Assembly (NCBI GenBank): GCA_019112945.1
Contig: DXIJ01000034.1
Location: 1-39,223, forward strand
Direction of reading: 5' to 3'
Origin: Candidatus Monoglobus merdigallinarum
GTDB lineage: Bacteria > Bacillota > Clostridia > Monoglobales > Monoglobaceae
DNA length: 39,223 nt
Position numbers and translations under genes: made by a program. Below, one piece after another: positions 23,538 through 32,564 of the stretch. The notes beneath the pieces are model-generated. The model was not told the DNA's origin. It worked only from the letters and a program-made list of their open reading frames with translations, and ran no database searches. Position 1 is the first letter of the stretch. The number at the start of each line of letters is the position of its first letter.

Positions 23538-24832
23538 TGTCTCACTACCTTACCATCTTCTATACCCTTGGTGTTTATTATTACCTCATCGTATATTTCC
23601 AGTTCCTCCGGGTAGCCCGATTCCGATGACTTTACAGAGCTGATAATCGCCCATTCCTTGTTGTTGTAGAGCAGGTTTACAGGCACAAACCGCGCCACGC
23701 CCAGACGTACGACATACACGCCCTGCCGGCCGTCAATGACCCTCAGCGACTCTGACGGAACCTTTATCCCCTCTGCACTCTCTGTAAATATCTCAGCCGA
23801 GACCTTGCTGGTCGTATAGATAGAGCTCACGTATTTGGTCGAGTGCACAGTCACAGCGACCCTGCCGCCCTCCGGCCTTGAAATCCCGGTTATCTCGCCG
23901 CTCACCGTGGTGTCCGACAAATCATAAAACTTTATGCTTATCTCGCGTCCGACCTCAAAGTTTTCGGCTTCGTCCTCAGGTATCATCCCCACAAAATACC
24001 AGTCGTAATTATCGACGATCTTGCACACCTCTTCGCCTGTGCTTACGGTGTCGCCGTAGGTCTTGTCCTCCCTTTTTATATCCCTCAGATACTTGGGAGT
24101 GGCGTCGCCCATCTTGTCGATATTGAGTGCCTCCTCATAGCCGTCGATCTTCGACGAAAAAACGCCTGAACGCACGGCATACACCCATTCTTTCTCCGAA
24201 GCCGCTCCGCTCTGAAGCTCATCAAGACGCGACTTTAACGCCTCCAGACGCTGCTCCTTTGTCTGGCCGCCCTCGGAAGAATATTGCTTTTGGTTTATAT
24301 AATCATCAAATATTTTTTTATATTCACTGATGTGGCTGAAGCTGCTGTTGTCCTTTACCTGGGTGAGCTGCTGCGCCTCGTCCGATATGCTGAGCTCGAT
24401 CCTTACCGCGCTGCCGGAATACATATCTGTTGTCATGTCATCGGTTTCAAGCTCTAAGATCTCCTCTTCAAGCTCTGATATCTCTTCCGTCACCGCCGGA
24501 TCTACCCGGTTTTTGTATATGACCGCGACAGTGTCACCCTCTTTTACACGCTCGCCCTCATCGACAATACATTCAAAATAGCCGTCAGACGGAGCCGTTA
24601 TCATTTCCTGATCTCTGAAAACATATCCGTCCGCCAGCACGTATTCGACTATGCTGCCGTTTACCGCGGTGTAAGTCTGAACGCTGTCTCCCGACCTGAA
24701 AAGTATGCTTATCAGCAGAAAGACCAGCACAAATATAAATAACAGCTTGGGTATTAAAAAGAGACGTTTTTTTATGTCTCTTTCCCGTCTTTTTTTTAGT
24801 ATTTTATCTGAATTGTCAGTAGTATTTGCCAC
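23534..24832 (-). CDS. HlyD-like membrane fusion protein at the head of the division cluster
   Basis: A 432-residue protein with an N-terminal basic segment, one membrane helix (~25-45), then an extracellular part. The biotinyl-lipoyl-like hairpin is split as in HlyD proteins: APSDGYFECIVDEGERVKEG near 95-115, and DTVSTGEEVCKIV near 255-265. A helical region of ~100 residues lies between, and a beta-barrel with GREISIKFYDL and VPSESLRVIDGRQGVYVV follows. The start is GTG 24832 with GGAGG 7 bases upstream; the frame stays open for 17 more codons. HlyD proteins usually join an ABC or RND exporter, but none is encoded here. Coupling to yggS and sepF suggests an envelope or division role, which is inference. 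Confidence 0.8.
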   Translation of the reverse strand: MANTTDNSDKILKKRRERDIKKRLFLIPKLLFIFVLVFLLISILFRSGDSVQTYTAVNGSIVEYVLADGYVFRDQEMITAPSDGYFECIVDEGERVKEGDTVAVIYKNRVDPAVTEEISELEEEILELETDDMTTDMYSGSAVRIELSISDEAQQLTQVKDNSSFSHISEYKKIFDDYINQKQYSSEGGQTKEQRLEALKSRLDELQSGAASEKEWVYAVRSGVFSSKIDGYEEALNIDKMGDATPKYLRDIKREDKTYGDTVSTGEEVCKIVDNYDWYFVGMIPEDEAENFEVGREISIKFYDLSDTTVSGEITGISRPEGGRVAVTVHSTKYVSSIYTTSKVSAEIFTESAEGIKVPSESLRVIDGRQGVYVVRLGVARFVPVNLLYNNKEWAIISSVKSSESGYPEELEIYDEVIINTKGIEDGKVVRQ

Positions 24833-24908
24833 AAGACTACCTCCAATCATTTTAAGCATTTCAGAAAAAAGCTGTATCAACAATTAAGGTCAAAAGACCC
24901 ATGCATAA

Positions 24909-24937
24909 ATTATAATACCCGCCGCAGGCTATGTAAA
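24909..24937 (-). promoter_or_regulatory. promoter of the HlyD-like/division cluster
   Basis: On the - strand TTTACA (24932-24937), 17 bases, TATAAT (24909-24914), about 75 bp upstream of the GTG start and just after the miaA terminator. Confidence 0.75.
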
Positions 24938-25020
24938 CAAAAACACACAAGTTGTTGAAGAACTGTAACTCAATTGTAAAATAACTCCTGCGCAGCCTTA
25001 CCGCTATGCCTTGTTCAGAT

Positions 25021-25056
25021 AAAAAAACAGCCGGATATCTCATCAGATATCCAGCC
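25021..25056 (-). terminator. terminator overlapping the 3' end of miaA
   Basis: A 12-bp stem (GGCTGGATATCT with AGATATCCGGCT, two G-U pairs, arms 25045-25056 and 25029-25040) with a GATG loop is followed on the - strand by G and seven T. The miaA stop codon (TGA, 25043-25045) sits at the tip of the hairpin. Confidence 0.9.
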
Positions 25057-25915
25057 AGATTATATTCTTGTTTTTCTTAAACCAGGTTAATTGACGCTTT
25101 GCGTATCTTCGCGTCTCAGTCTTGATTTTTTCGACCGCCTCGTCAAACCGGATCTCTCCGCCTATATACGCGGCAAGCTCCTTGTAGCCTATCGCCTGCA
25201 TCGCGGTAGAGTTTATCGGGACGCCCATATCAAGCAGCTTCTTTACCTCATCAAGCAGCCCGCGCCGCAGCATTATATCCACACGCCTGTTTATCCTGCT
25301 GTACAGCTCGCTGCGGCTGCGGTTCATGCCGTAAACTTCAGCATCGTAGATACTCTCGCCCCGCTGCTCTCTGTCAAGCTCGGTCTTTGTCCTGCCGGTC
25401 TGCTTGTATATCTCAAGCGCCCTTATCACCCTCTTTAAATTGTTGGGGTGAATGCTTTCGGCAGCTTTTGGGTCTGCCTCTCTAAGCAGCGCATGGACAC
25501 GCTCGTTCCCCTCCTCTGCGGCAAGCCGCGAAAGGTTCTTTCGCAGCTCCAAATCGGCGGCTATTTCTTTAAACTCGATATTGTTTACCGTGCTGTCAAA
25601 ATACAGCCCCGTGCCGCCGCAGAGTATGGGCACGCGTCCGCGCGAGAGTATGTCGTCGATACACCGCCTTGCCATCTCCGCATAACGGGCGACGCTGAAA
25701 TCTTCGTACGGCTCTAAAATGTCTATCATATGATGCGCAACGCCTTGCATCTCCTCAGGCGTAGGCTTGGCAGTGCCTATATCCATGTGCCGGTACACCT
25801 GCATGGAATCGCACGACACCACCTCGCCGCCTACCCTCAGCGCAAGGCTTATTGCATAATCCGTTTTGCCGGAGGCCGTCGGCCCCACAACTCCGATGAT
25901 TTTCGGCTTACTCAC
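25043..25915 (-). CDS. miaA: tRNA dimethylallyltransferase
   Basis: Adds the dimethylallyl group to A37 of tRNAs reading UNN codons. The 290-residue protein begins with a P-loop (GPTASGKT, 11-18), then VVSCDSMQVYRHMDIGTAKP and HHMIDILEP, and GGTGLY near 99-104. The C-terminus RRYAKRQLTWFKKN is the usual tRNA-contacting end. It starts at GTG 25915 with GGAG 8 bases upstream. It follows mutL by 22 bp. MiaB, encoded in the same unit, methylthiolates the base MiaA has modified, so two successive steps are co-transcribed. Confidence 0.95.
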   Translation of the reverse strand: MSKPKIIGVVGPTASGKTDYAISLALRVGGEVVSCDSMQVYRHMDIGTAKPTPEEMQGVAHHMIDILEPYEDFSVARYAEMARRCIDDILSRGRVPILCGGTGLYFDSTVNNIEFKEIAADLELRKNLSRLAAEEGNERVHALLREADPKAAESIHPNNLKRVIRALEIYKQTGRTKTELDREQRGESIYDAEVYGMNRSRSELYSRINRRVDIMLRRGLLDEVKKLLDMGVPINSTAMQAIGYKELAAYIGGEIRFDEAVEKIKTETRRYAKRQLTWFKKNKNIIWLDI

Positions 25916-25937
25916 TTTAAAAACTCCGTTTCATTTA

Positions 25938-27944
25938 TCATACTATCCTCTTAAACATTTTTTCTATATCACGCCGCGAAAGCTCAACCATAATAGGCCT
26001 GCCGTGAGGACAGGTCTCTATCCCCTCAGCCTTAAGAGCCGACACCATTTTTACCACCTCGGTCATCTCACTGAGGCTCAGCCTGTCGTTTCCCTTAACG
26101 GCTTTCTTGCAGGAAATCATGTCAAGCGCCTTTTCCTCAAAATCCGCGACCGGGTGCTTTATGTTATCCATCATAGCGCTGAGTATCTCGCAGAACAGCT
26201 CCTTAATGCCCGCACTGTCGGTAATCACAGGAGTTTCGTTTATTATGACCGCATTTGTCCCGAACTCCTCAACCTTAAAGCCAAAGCCCTCAAACACACT
26301 CAAGCCGGACATCACAGCGTCAAACTCCGGCGCTGTAAGCTCTACCGCGACCGGAGACAGCAGCAGCTGCGACATTCTCCGGTGACTGAAATAATCCCGC
26401 TTCAGATCCTCAAAGCCCCGGCGTTCATGCGCGGCGTGCTGGTCTATCATATAAAGATGCGTGTCGTCCTCAATTAGGATATAGGTATTAAACAGCTGCC
26501 CTATAATTTTACAGCTGCTTAGTATATCCGTTTTATCATCAAATATACCGGCTCCGGTATCAAGCGGCACAGCCGTCTGTTCCTCTGTTTTCTCCTGCGG
26601 CGCTTTCGTTGGTTCCTCTGTTTTCTCCTGCGGCGCTTTCGTTGGTTCCTCTATTTTCTCCTGCGGTGCGGCGGGCGCTTCCTCTGCTTTTTCATCTTGG
26701 GTACTGATGCTGAAAAAGTCATTCATTATCTTGCTTAGGCCGTCATTTACGGACGGCTTAAGCTCCTCTTCATCAATATACGGCTCCCGCGGACGGACAT
26801 CGGGCGTAGTCGCCTTTAGGTACTCGCGCACAACGCTTCTGCTCACCCTCCCGGAATCACTGAGCCTTGTGACCGCCTCCTTACGCGGTGCGTTCACGCT
26901 GTCTGACTGCGGGGCGGGCGCAGACGGGCTGTCGCCAGACTCCTCCTCAGTTCTTTTTTGGTATATCGCGTTTTTGACCGCATGATAGACCGTGTCATAA
27001 ACCTGCTTCTCGTTTGCGAACTTGACCTCGGTCTTGGCCGGGTGCACATTTACGTCCACCGCCTCGGGCGGCATACTTATGCTTAACACAAAGAACGGGA
27101 ACTTTCCGGTCATCACAACGTTGCGGAATGCCTCCTCGACCACCTTTGAGATTATATGGTTCTTGATGTAGCGGCCGTTTACAAACACCGTCTGGCGGCT
27201 GCGGTTGCCCGCTGCAAGCTCTCCGCCTCCCACGGCGCCGGTTATATTTATGCCGTCCTCGGTATAGCTTACCTGTCTTGCACCCTTGGCATACTTAAGT
27301 CCGTACACCTTTAGTATCACGTTTAAAATATCCCCGTCGCCTGTCGTGCGGAACACTCTCTTGCCGTCGCACACGTACTCAAACGAGATATCGGGGCGCG
27401 ACAGCGCCAGCCTGAGAGCCAAGTCCGAAACATATCCGGCCTCGGTGCTGTTTCTCTTTAAGAACTTCATTCTGGCGGGCACGTTTTTGAACAAGTCTCT
27501 GACCGTCATAACAGAGCCGCACGCGCACATGATCTCGTCAGGCTCTCCGCAGACTCCGTGGTCTACCGTATACTGAACTCCGATCTCATCCTCCGGCGTT
27601 CTCGTTATCACCTCAACAGAGGCGACGGCGCAGATACTGGAGAGCGCCTCGCCCCTAAAGCCCATCGTTTCTATTGCATACAGGCCGTCCTCAGAACGGA
27701 GCTTGCTGGTCGCATGGCGCAGAAAGGCGGTCGGCACCTGCTCACGCGGTATGCCGCTGCCGTTATCGGATATCCTGATAAGCGTTATCCCGCCGTTTTC
27801 TATCTCTATTCTAATCGTATCCGCTCCCGCGTCTATCGAGTTCTCTACAAGCTCCTTGACTACCGACGCAGGCCTTTCGACCACCTCGCCGGCAGCGATC
27901 TTGTCGGCAAGCTCAGGCGTTAGCACCTTTATTTCGTGTTTCAC
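25938..27944 (-). CDS. mutL: DNA mismatch repair protein MutL (endonuclease type)
   Basis: A 668-residue MutL. The N-terminal GHL ATPase shows ELVENSIDAGAD, DNGSGIPRE and GFRGEALSSI. The C-terminal domain carries the endonuclease motif DQHAAHERRGFE (about 501-512; family form DQHAX2EX4E) and CPHGRP near the end, so this is the strand-nicking type found where MutH is absent. The linker between them contains a tandem repeat of APQEKTEEPTK at about 422-455. The start is GTG 27944, 33 bp after mutS, with a moderate ribosome site. It works with MutS to direct repair of replication errors. Confidence 0.96.
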   Translation of the reverse strand: MKHEIKVLTPELADKIAAGEVVERPASVVKELVENSIDAGADTIRIEIENGGITLIRISDNGSGIPREQVPTAFLRHATSKLRSEDGLYAIETMGFRGEALSSICAVASVEVITRTPEDEIGVQYTVDHGVCGEPDEIMCACGSVMTVRDLFKNVPARMKFLKRNSTEAGYVSDLALRLALSRPDISFEYVCDGKRVFRTTGDGDILNVILKVYGLKYAKGARQVSYTEDGINITGAVGGGELAAGNRSRQTVFVNGRYIKNHIISKVVEEAFRNVVMTGKFPFFVLSISMPPEAVDVNVHPAKTEVKFANEKQVYDTVYHAVKNAIYQKRTEEESGDSPSAPAPQSDSVNAPRKEAVTRLSDSGRVSRSVVREYLKATTPDVRPREPYIDEEELKPSVNDGLSKIMNDFFSISTQDEKAEEAPAAPQEKIEEPTKAPQEKTEEPTKAPQEKTEEQTAVPLDTGAGIFDDKTDILSSCKIIGQLFNTYILIEDDTHLYMIDQHAAHERRGFEDLKRDYFSHRRMSQLLLSPVAVELTAPEFDAVMSGLSVFEGFGFKVEEFGTNAVIINETPVITDSAGIKELFCEILSAMMDNIKHPVADFEEKALDMISCKKAVKGNDRLSLSEMTEVVKMVSALKAEGIETCPHGRPIMVELSRRDIEKMFKRIV
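26581..26679 (-). repeat. 33-bp tandem repeat in the MutL linker
   Basis: Two identical 33-bp units (26581-26613 and 26614-26646) are followed by a third diverged one (26647-26679). Each encodes 11 residues of the APQEKTEEPTK type. Units keep the frame, so gain or loss would change only linker length. Confidence 0.9.
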
Positions 27945-27977
27945 AGCAAATCACATCCAATTTTAAACTAAAAACTT

Positions 27978-30623
27978 TTACAGCTTCTTTGCCTTGGCCT
28001 GGAGGTCATAGAGCTTTGTCAGCGCCTCCATAGGCGTTACTGCATTCAGGTCTATCTCAAGAAGCTGCTTTATAACCGGGTTGTCGGTCTCGGCAAAGAA
28101 ATCCATCTGTGCATCGGCAAACGGCGGCTTTTTGGCATTTCTTCTGCCGGTCTTGATCTTCACCGGGCTGACGCTTTTATCATCTCTCTGTTCAAGCTCT
28201 GCGGCTATCTCCTTTGCACGCCTGATTACCGACTTCTTTACACCGGCCAGAGCGGCGACCTCAACGCCGTAGCTCTCATCGGCCCCGCCCCTTATTATCT
28301 TGCGCAGGAACGTTATGTCATCGCCCTTTTTCTTAACGGCAATACAGTAGTTCTTGACATTGTCTATAGTTTCCTCCAGCTCGGTCAGCTCATGATAATG
28401 CGTCGCAAACAGCGTCTTGGCGCCGCACTTTTTTATGTCGGCTATATGCTCCACAACAGCCCAGGCAATACTGAGCCCGTCGTAGGTGCTCGTCCCTCTG
28501 CCTATCTCATCGAGGATTATCAGGCTTTTGCGCGTCGCGTTGTCGAGTATGTAGGCAACCTCTTTCATCTCGACCATAAAAGTACTGTCGCCGGAGCTTA
28601 AGTCATCGCTCGCACCGACGCGGGTAAATATCCTGTCCACCACCCCTATGCTTGCAGAGGACGCGGGCACAAAGCTGCCCATCTGCGCCATCAGCGTTAT
28701 AACGGCTATCTGCCTCATATAGGTAGACTTGCCGGCCATGTTCGGCCCTGTTATTATCGCTATCTGGTTCTCGCCGCAATCGAGCGCCGCATCGTTTGGT
28801 ATAAACATTATAGAGCGGTCGATCGATTCAACGACCGGGTGCCGTCCGTCCTTTATCTCTATCCGGTCGGAGTTGTCAACACTCGGCATTACATAATCAT
28901 TAGCCTCGGCAACCGCTGCCAGCGAACACAGCACATCGACCTCAGCGATTATCTCCGCCGCTTTCCTGATACGCTCATAGTTTGCGCCGACAGCGTCGCG
29001 CACCTTGCAGAACAGCTCAAATTCAAGGTCTGTCACCTTGGCGTCTGCGTTTAATATGCTTTCCTCAAGCTCCTTGATCTCAGGAGTTATATATCTTTCG
29101 GCATTCACAAGCGTCTGCTTTCTGATAAAATAGTCGGGTACGTTCTCGGCGCTGCCGCGGCTGACCTCAATATAATAGCCAAAGACCTTGTTATACCCGA
29201 GCTTCATTGTCTTTATCCCGCTCTTTTCCTTTTCCTTATCGACCAAGTCTATGAGCCACTGCCTGCCGTTTTCCAAAATATCCCTTGTTTTGTCAAGCTC
29301 CTCGTTTGCGCCCTTTTTTATCATCTTGCCGTTTCTTAAGGTGACCGGCGCCTCCTCGTCTATTGTACCGTCTATCAGGCGGTACAGGTCTGTGAGCGCA
29401 TCAAAGCGCGCGGCCTTTGAGGACAGCAGCTTGCTTTCGCATCGGCTCAGCAGCTCTTTAAACTGCGTAAGATTCATAAACGACTTTTTAAGATTAAGCA
29501 GGTCATGGCAGTTTGCGGTCTTGTATGCGACCCTGGTCGCCAGACGTTCGATATCGGATATCCCCTTTAAGATATCGATAAACTCTTCACGCAGCAGCTG
29601 CCCCGAAAACAGCTCGGACACCGCATACAGCCTGTCGCGTATCGCCACGACGTTCGTCAGCGGAGCCGTTATCATCTTTCGCATCAGCCTGCCGCCCATT
29701 GCTGTCTTGGTCTTGTTAAGCACATGAAGCAGGCTGCCGCGCGCGCTCCTGTCTCTTATCGTCTCAACTATCTCGAGGTTTCGCATGCTGTAGGCGTCTA
29801 TCTGCATCGTCCCCTGCTGCGTCAGAGCCTCAACCGTCTTTATATTGCTGAGCTCTGTCTTTTGCGTCTCCTTTAAAAACTCAACCGCTCCGCTGAGCGC
29901 GCAGGCAGCCAGCCCGGTTTCAAACCCAAGCTCCTGAGGGCTTCCCGCCCCGAACGTCTCCGATATATTCTCTGCGGCTCTCTGCTCCGAAAACGCCCAG
30001 TCATAGTAATTCCTTACAAAGCTGCCGCACCTGTTTTTGATATAATCAACAAGCCGGCTGTCCTCATATGCCATCAGGTTCATGACCGTCTCCTTTGGCA
30101 TGAACCTTACCAGCGCGTCGACAACCATATTTGACGATTCATCGCCAATATACTCCCCGGCATAGATCTCCCCGGTCGTTATATCCGCAAACGCAAGACC
30201 GATACCCGCGCCGCTTTTGTAAACCGAACATAAATAGTTGTTTTTAAGCTCGTCAAGCGCCTCTGAGTTCATTATCGTACCCGGAGTGACGATGCGCACG
30301 ACCTCGCGGCTTACTATCCCCTTGGCAGCCGACGGGTCCTCCGTCTGCTCGCATATCGCAACACTGTAGCCCGCCTCGACCAGCTTTACAACATAGCTGT
30401 CCACAGAATGAAACGGAACGCCGCACATAGGCGCACGCTCCGGAAGCCCGCACGACCTGCCTGTCAGCGCGATCTCAAGCACCTTTGAGGCTGTCAGAGC
30501 GTCCTCGAAAAACATCTCATAAAAATCGCCCAGCCTGTACATCAGTATGCAGTCGCTGTACTTATCCTTAACGCTGAAATACTGTGTCATCATCGGCGTC
30601 AGCTTGTTTCTGTCAATTACCAT
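27978..30623 (-). CDS. mutS: DNA mismatch repair protein MutS
   Basis: An 881-residue MutS1. The mismatch-reading Phe-x-Glu is in RLGDFYEMFFEDA near residues 30-42. The ATPase has Walker A GPNMAGKST near 623-631, followed by LIILDEIGRGTSTYDG and the FATHYHEL switch. The C-terminal helix-turn-helix region ends with MDFFAETDNPVIKQLLEIDL. Length and layout are standard. TGAGGAA precedes the ATG. It is 33 bp upstream of mutL, and a hairpin separates it from the gene before it. Confidence 0.97.
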   Translation of the reverse strand: MVIDRNKLTPMMTQYFSVKDKYSDCILMYRLGDFYEMFFEDALTASKVLEIALTGRSCGLPERAPMCGVPFHSVDSYVVKLVEAGYSVAICEQTEDPSAAKGIVSREVVRIVTPGTIMNSEALDELKNNYLCSVYKSGAGIGLAFADITTGEIYAGEYIGDESSNMVVDALVRFMPKETVMNLMAYEDSRLVDYIKNRCGSFVRNYYDWAFSEQRAAENISETFGAGSPQELGFETGLAACALSGAVEFLKETQKTELSNIKTVEALTQQGTMQIDAYSMRNLEIVETIRDRSARGSLLHVLNKTKTAMGGRLMRKMITAPLTNVVAIRDRLYAVSELFSGQLLREEFIDILKGISDIERLATRVAYKTANCHDLLNLKKSFMNLTQFKELLSRCESKLLSSKAARFDALTDLYRLIDGTIDEEAPVTLRNGKMIKKGANEELDKTRDILENGRQWLIDLVDKEKEKSGIKTMKLGYNKVFGYYIEVSRGSAENVPDYFIRKQTLVNAERYITPEIKELEESILNADAKVTDLEFELFCKVRDAVGANYERIRKAAEIIAEVDVLCSLAAVAEANDYVMPSVDNSDRIEIKDGRHPVVESIDRSIMFIPNDAALDCGENQIAIITGPNMAGKSTYMRQIAVITLMAQMGSFVPASSASIGVVDRIFTRVGASDDLSSGDSTFMVEMKEVAYILDNATRKSLIILDEIGRGTSTYDGLSIAWAVVEHIADIKKCGAKTLFATHYHELTELEETIDNVKNYCIAVKKKGDDITFLRKIIRGGADESYGVEVAALAGVKKSVIRRAKEIAAELEQRDDKSVSPVKIKTGRRNAKKPPFADAQMDFFAETDNPVIKQLLEIDLNAVTPMEALTKLYDLQAKAKKL

Positions 30624-30667
30624 TTCCTCACCGCCGCAAAAATAATTATTTTAATAAAAAGCAATAC

Positions 30668-30703
30668 CCGACCGTCCGCCGCAAAAAGACGGCATAAGGT
30701 CGG
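30668..30703 (-). terminator. hairpin between ricA-like gene and mutS
   Basis: CCGACC pairs with GGTCGG and, inside, GCCG with CGGC. On the - strand TATTGCTTTTTATT follows. It is probably a partial terminator that lowers mutS-mutL expression relative to the genes upstream. Confidence 0.55.
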
Positions 30704-30713
30704 ATACGAGGTA

Positions 30714-31109
30714 CTACCGGCAGCCCGAGCAGCCCTCGCAGCTTCCGCTGCAGCCCTGCTCCTGCTCACCGACTATAAAATGCTTTAAAATGCTGTCCAT
30801 CTGCGAAAGCAGCATCTCATACTCTCTTGCGGCCTCCAGATAGTCTTTTATAACCGGATTACCCGCAATCTTTTCAAACTCTGCCTGGATGTACTCGTTT
30901 GCATTCTTTGCATCTTCGGGCGTCGGCTGTCCTTTTGTAAGCTCCTCATACTTCTGTTCTCTGATACTGTTATATCTGTCAATCAGCGCGCTCGCCTCTT
31001 TGTCTGCGGCAAGCCTTTCGCTTGTCTCCTCCGCTCTTTTCTTGGCCTCGCTGTTTTTTATCAGCTCGCCCAGCTCTCTCGCCTTGTCAAATATTTCACT
31101 GTTTTTCAT
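30714..31109 (-). CDS. ricA: YlbF/YmcA (RicA-like) family protein with C-terminal Cys cluster
   Basis: A 131-residue, almost entirely helical protein of the YlbF/YmcA family. In B. subtilis RicA (YmcA), RicF (YlbF) and RicT (YaaT) form a complex that carries Fe-S clusters and guides RNase Y in mRNA processing. Gene order supports the RicA assignment: B. subtilis has miaB(ymcB)-ymcA-cotE-mutS-mutL, and this window has the same order without cotE. The last twelve residues are Cys-rich, with C120, C124, C127 and C130 (CX3CX2CX2C), plausible Fe-S ligands. RicA or RicF identity cannot be separated with certainty from sequence alone. GAGGAG precedes the ATG. Confidence 0.82.
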   Translation of the reverse strand: MKNSEIFDKARELGELIKNSEAKKRAEETSERLAADKEASALIDRYNSIREQKYEELTKGQPTPEDAKNANEYIQAEFEKIAGNPVIKDYLEAAREYEMLLSQMDSILKHFIVGEQEQGCSGSCEGCSGCR

Positions 31110-31126
31110 TTGTTTCTCCTCTTTGT

Positions 31127-32560
31127 CTATGCTTTTAATCTACCGAACAGCGACCATGTCTGCGCGTCCGTTATCTCAATATCGAGCAGCTCGCCCACAA
31201 GGCTGCCTCTTCCCTCGGGACAGCTGAAGTTTACGACCTTGCCGCCCTCGGTTCTTCCGGTCAGGGTATTAATGCTCGTTTTGCTTACGCCCTCAACAAG
31301 CACGCGCTGAACCGTCCCTAAGTACCGTTCATTCAGTCGCTTTGATATCTCATTCTGAACTTTAAGCATTCTGTCAAAGTTTGCGTGCTTTTCCTCATCT
31401 GTCAGACAGTCGGGCATTTCCGCTGCCGGCGTGCCGACTCTCTTTGAATATATGAATGAAAATATCATGTCAAACTCTACTTCTTTAAGCAGACTGAGCG
31501 TCTGCTCAAAGTCCTCGTTGGTCTCACCCGGGAAGCCTACGATAACATCTGTCGTCAGGACAATATCCGGGATCGCAGCTCTGACCTTTCTGATTATTTC
31601 AAGGTACGAAGCGCGGGTGTATCGCCTGTTCATCATTTCAAGCACCCTGTCGGAGCCCGACTGTATCGGAAGATGCAGCTGATTGCAGACCTTTTTTTCT
31701 CTTGCCATGACCTCTATAAGCCTGTCTGAGATATCCTTTGGGTGGCTTGTCATGAACCGTATCCGCTCAATGCCGTCAATGCGGCAGACCTGCTCTAAAA
31801 GCTCGCTGAAGCTCAGTCCTGCGCCGAGGTCATTGCCGTAAGAATTAACGTTCTGCCCAAGCAGCATTACTTCCTTATAGCCTTTTTCCGCCGTCTCGCG
31901 GCACTCATTTAAAATATCCTCCGCACTGCGGCTGCGCTCGCGGCCTCTGACATACGGCACTATACAATATGTACAAAAATTATTGCAGCCGTACGTTACC
32001 GAGACCTTTGCAAGCGGCGGCGGATCGCGCCTTATCGGAATGCCCTCCGTGATTGTTCCCGCCTCGTCCGCTGTATCAAACACTCTTGTCTTACCGAGTG
32101 CGCAAAAGAGTATCTCCGGAAAGCGCCTCAGCGCATGGGTTCCGAAAACCATATCCACATGCTTGTATTTTGACTTGATAGTCTTTGCGATATGCTCCTG
32201 CTGCATCATACAGCCGCAAACACCTATCAGCATGTCCGGCTTTTTGGCCTTTTTATGCTTTAATGCGCCTATGTTTCCGAAAACCCGAAGCTCCGCGTTT
32301 TCTCTTACGGCGCAGGTGTTATAAAGAACCAGGTCGGCTGACTTTATATCGCCGCTCATCTCATAGCCCATATCGCACAGCATACCCTTTAGCCTCTCGG
32401 AATCGGCCGAGTTCTGCTGGCAGCCGTAGGTCTCCACATACGCCTTTGGTCTCGCGGGCATAGCTTCGATTATTGTCCTGACACGCGCGATATAGTCCTG
32501 CTGCCGCATTTGCTCCGCGTCAGCAGCGCGTGTAATATTTGACTTATTGCTTTCCGTCAT
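31127..32560 (-). CDS. miaB: tRNA-2-methylthio-N6-dimethylallyladenosine synthase
   Basis: Methylthiolates isopentenyl-A37 of tRNA. About 477 residues in three parts: an N-terminal UPF0004 domain whose cysteines (ETYGCQQN, YNTCAVRE, GVCGCMMQ) hold an auxiliary 4Fe-4S cluster; a radical-SAM domain with GCNNFCTYC (CX3CX2C) followed by VPYVRGRERSR; and a C-terminal TRAM domain. The start is taken as ATG 32560, just after the prs stop; the frame is open into prs and the ribosome site is weak, so the N-terminus is uncertain by a few residues. It is co-transcribed with prs upstream and ricA downstream. Confidence 0.95.
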   Translation of the reverse strand: MTESNKSNITRAADAEQMRQQDYIARVRTIIEAMPARPKAYVETYGCQQNSADSERLKGMLCDMGYEMSGDIKSADLVLYNTCAVRENAELRVFGNIGALKHKKAKKPDMLIGVCGCMMQQEHIAKTIKSKYKHVDMVFGTHALRRFPEILFCALGKTRVFDTADEAGTITEGIPIRRDPPPLAKVSVTYGCNNFCTYCIVPYVRGRERSRSAEDILNECRETAEKGYKEVMLLGQNVNSYGNDLGAGLSFSELLEQVCRIDGIERIRFMTSHPKDISDRLIEVMAREKKVCNQLHLPIQSGSDRVLEMMNRRYTRASYLEIIRKVRAAIPDIVLTTDVIVGFPGETNEDFEQTLSLLKEVEFDMIFSFIYSKRVGTPAAEMPDCLTDEEKHANFDRMLKVQNEISKRLNERYLGTVQRVLVEGVSKTSINTLTGRTEGGKVVNFSCPEGRGSLVGELLDIEITDAQTWSLFGRLKA

Positions 32561-32564
32561 ATTG

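Noticed and set aside
24861-25043. A 60-codon frame on the - strand after miaA, where hfq often lies
   Set aside because: The translation has no Sm fold or hfq motif, no ribosome site, and crosses the miaA terminator and the promoter of the next operon.
26581-26679. Tandem repeat considered as a CRISPR-like array
   Set aside because: Units are directly adjacent with no spacers, are in frame inside mutL and encode a regular linker.
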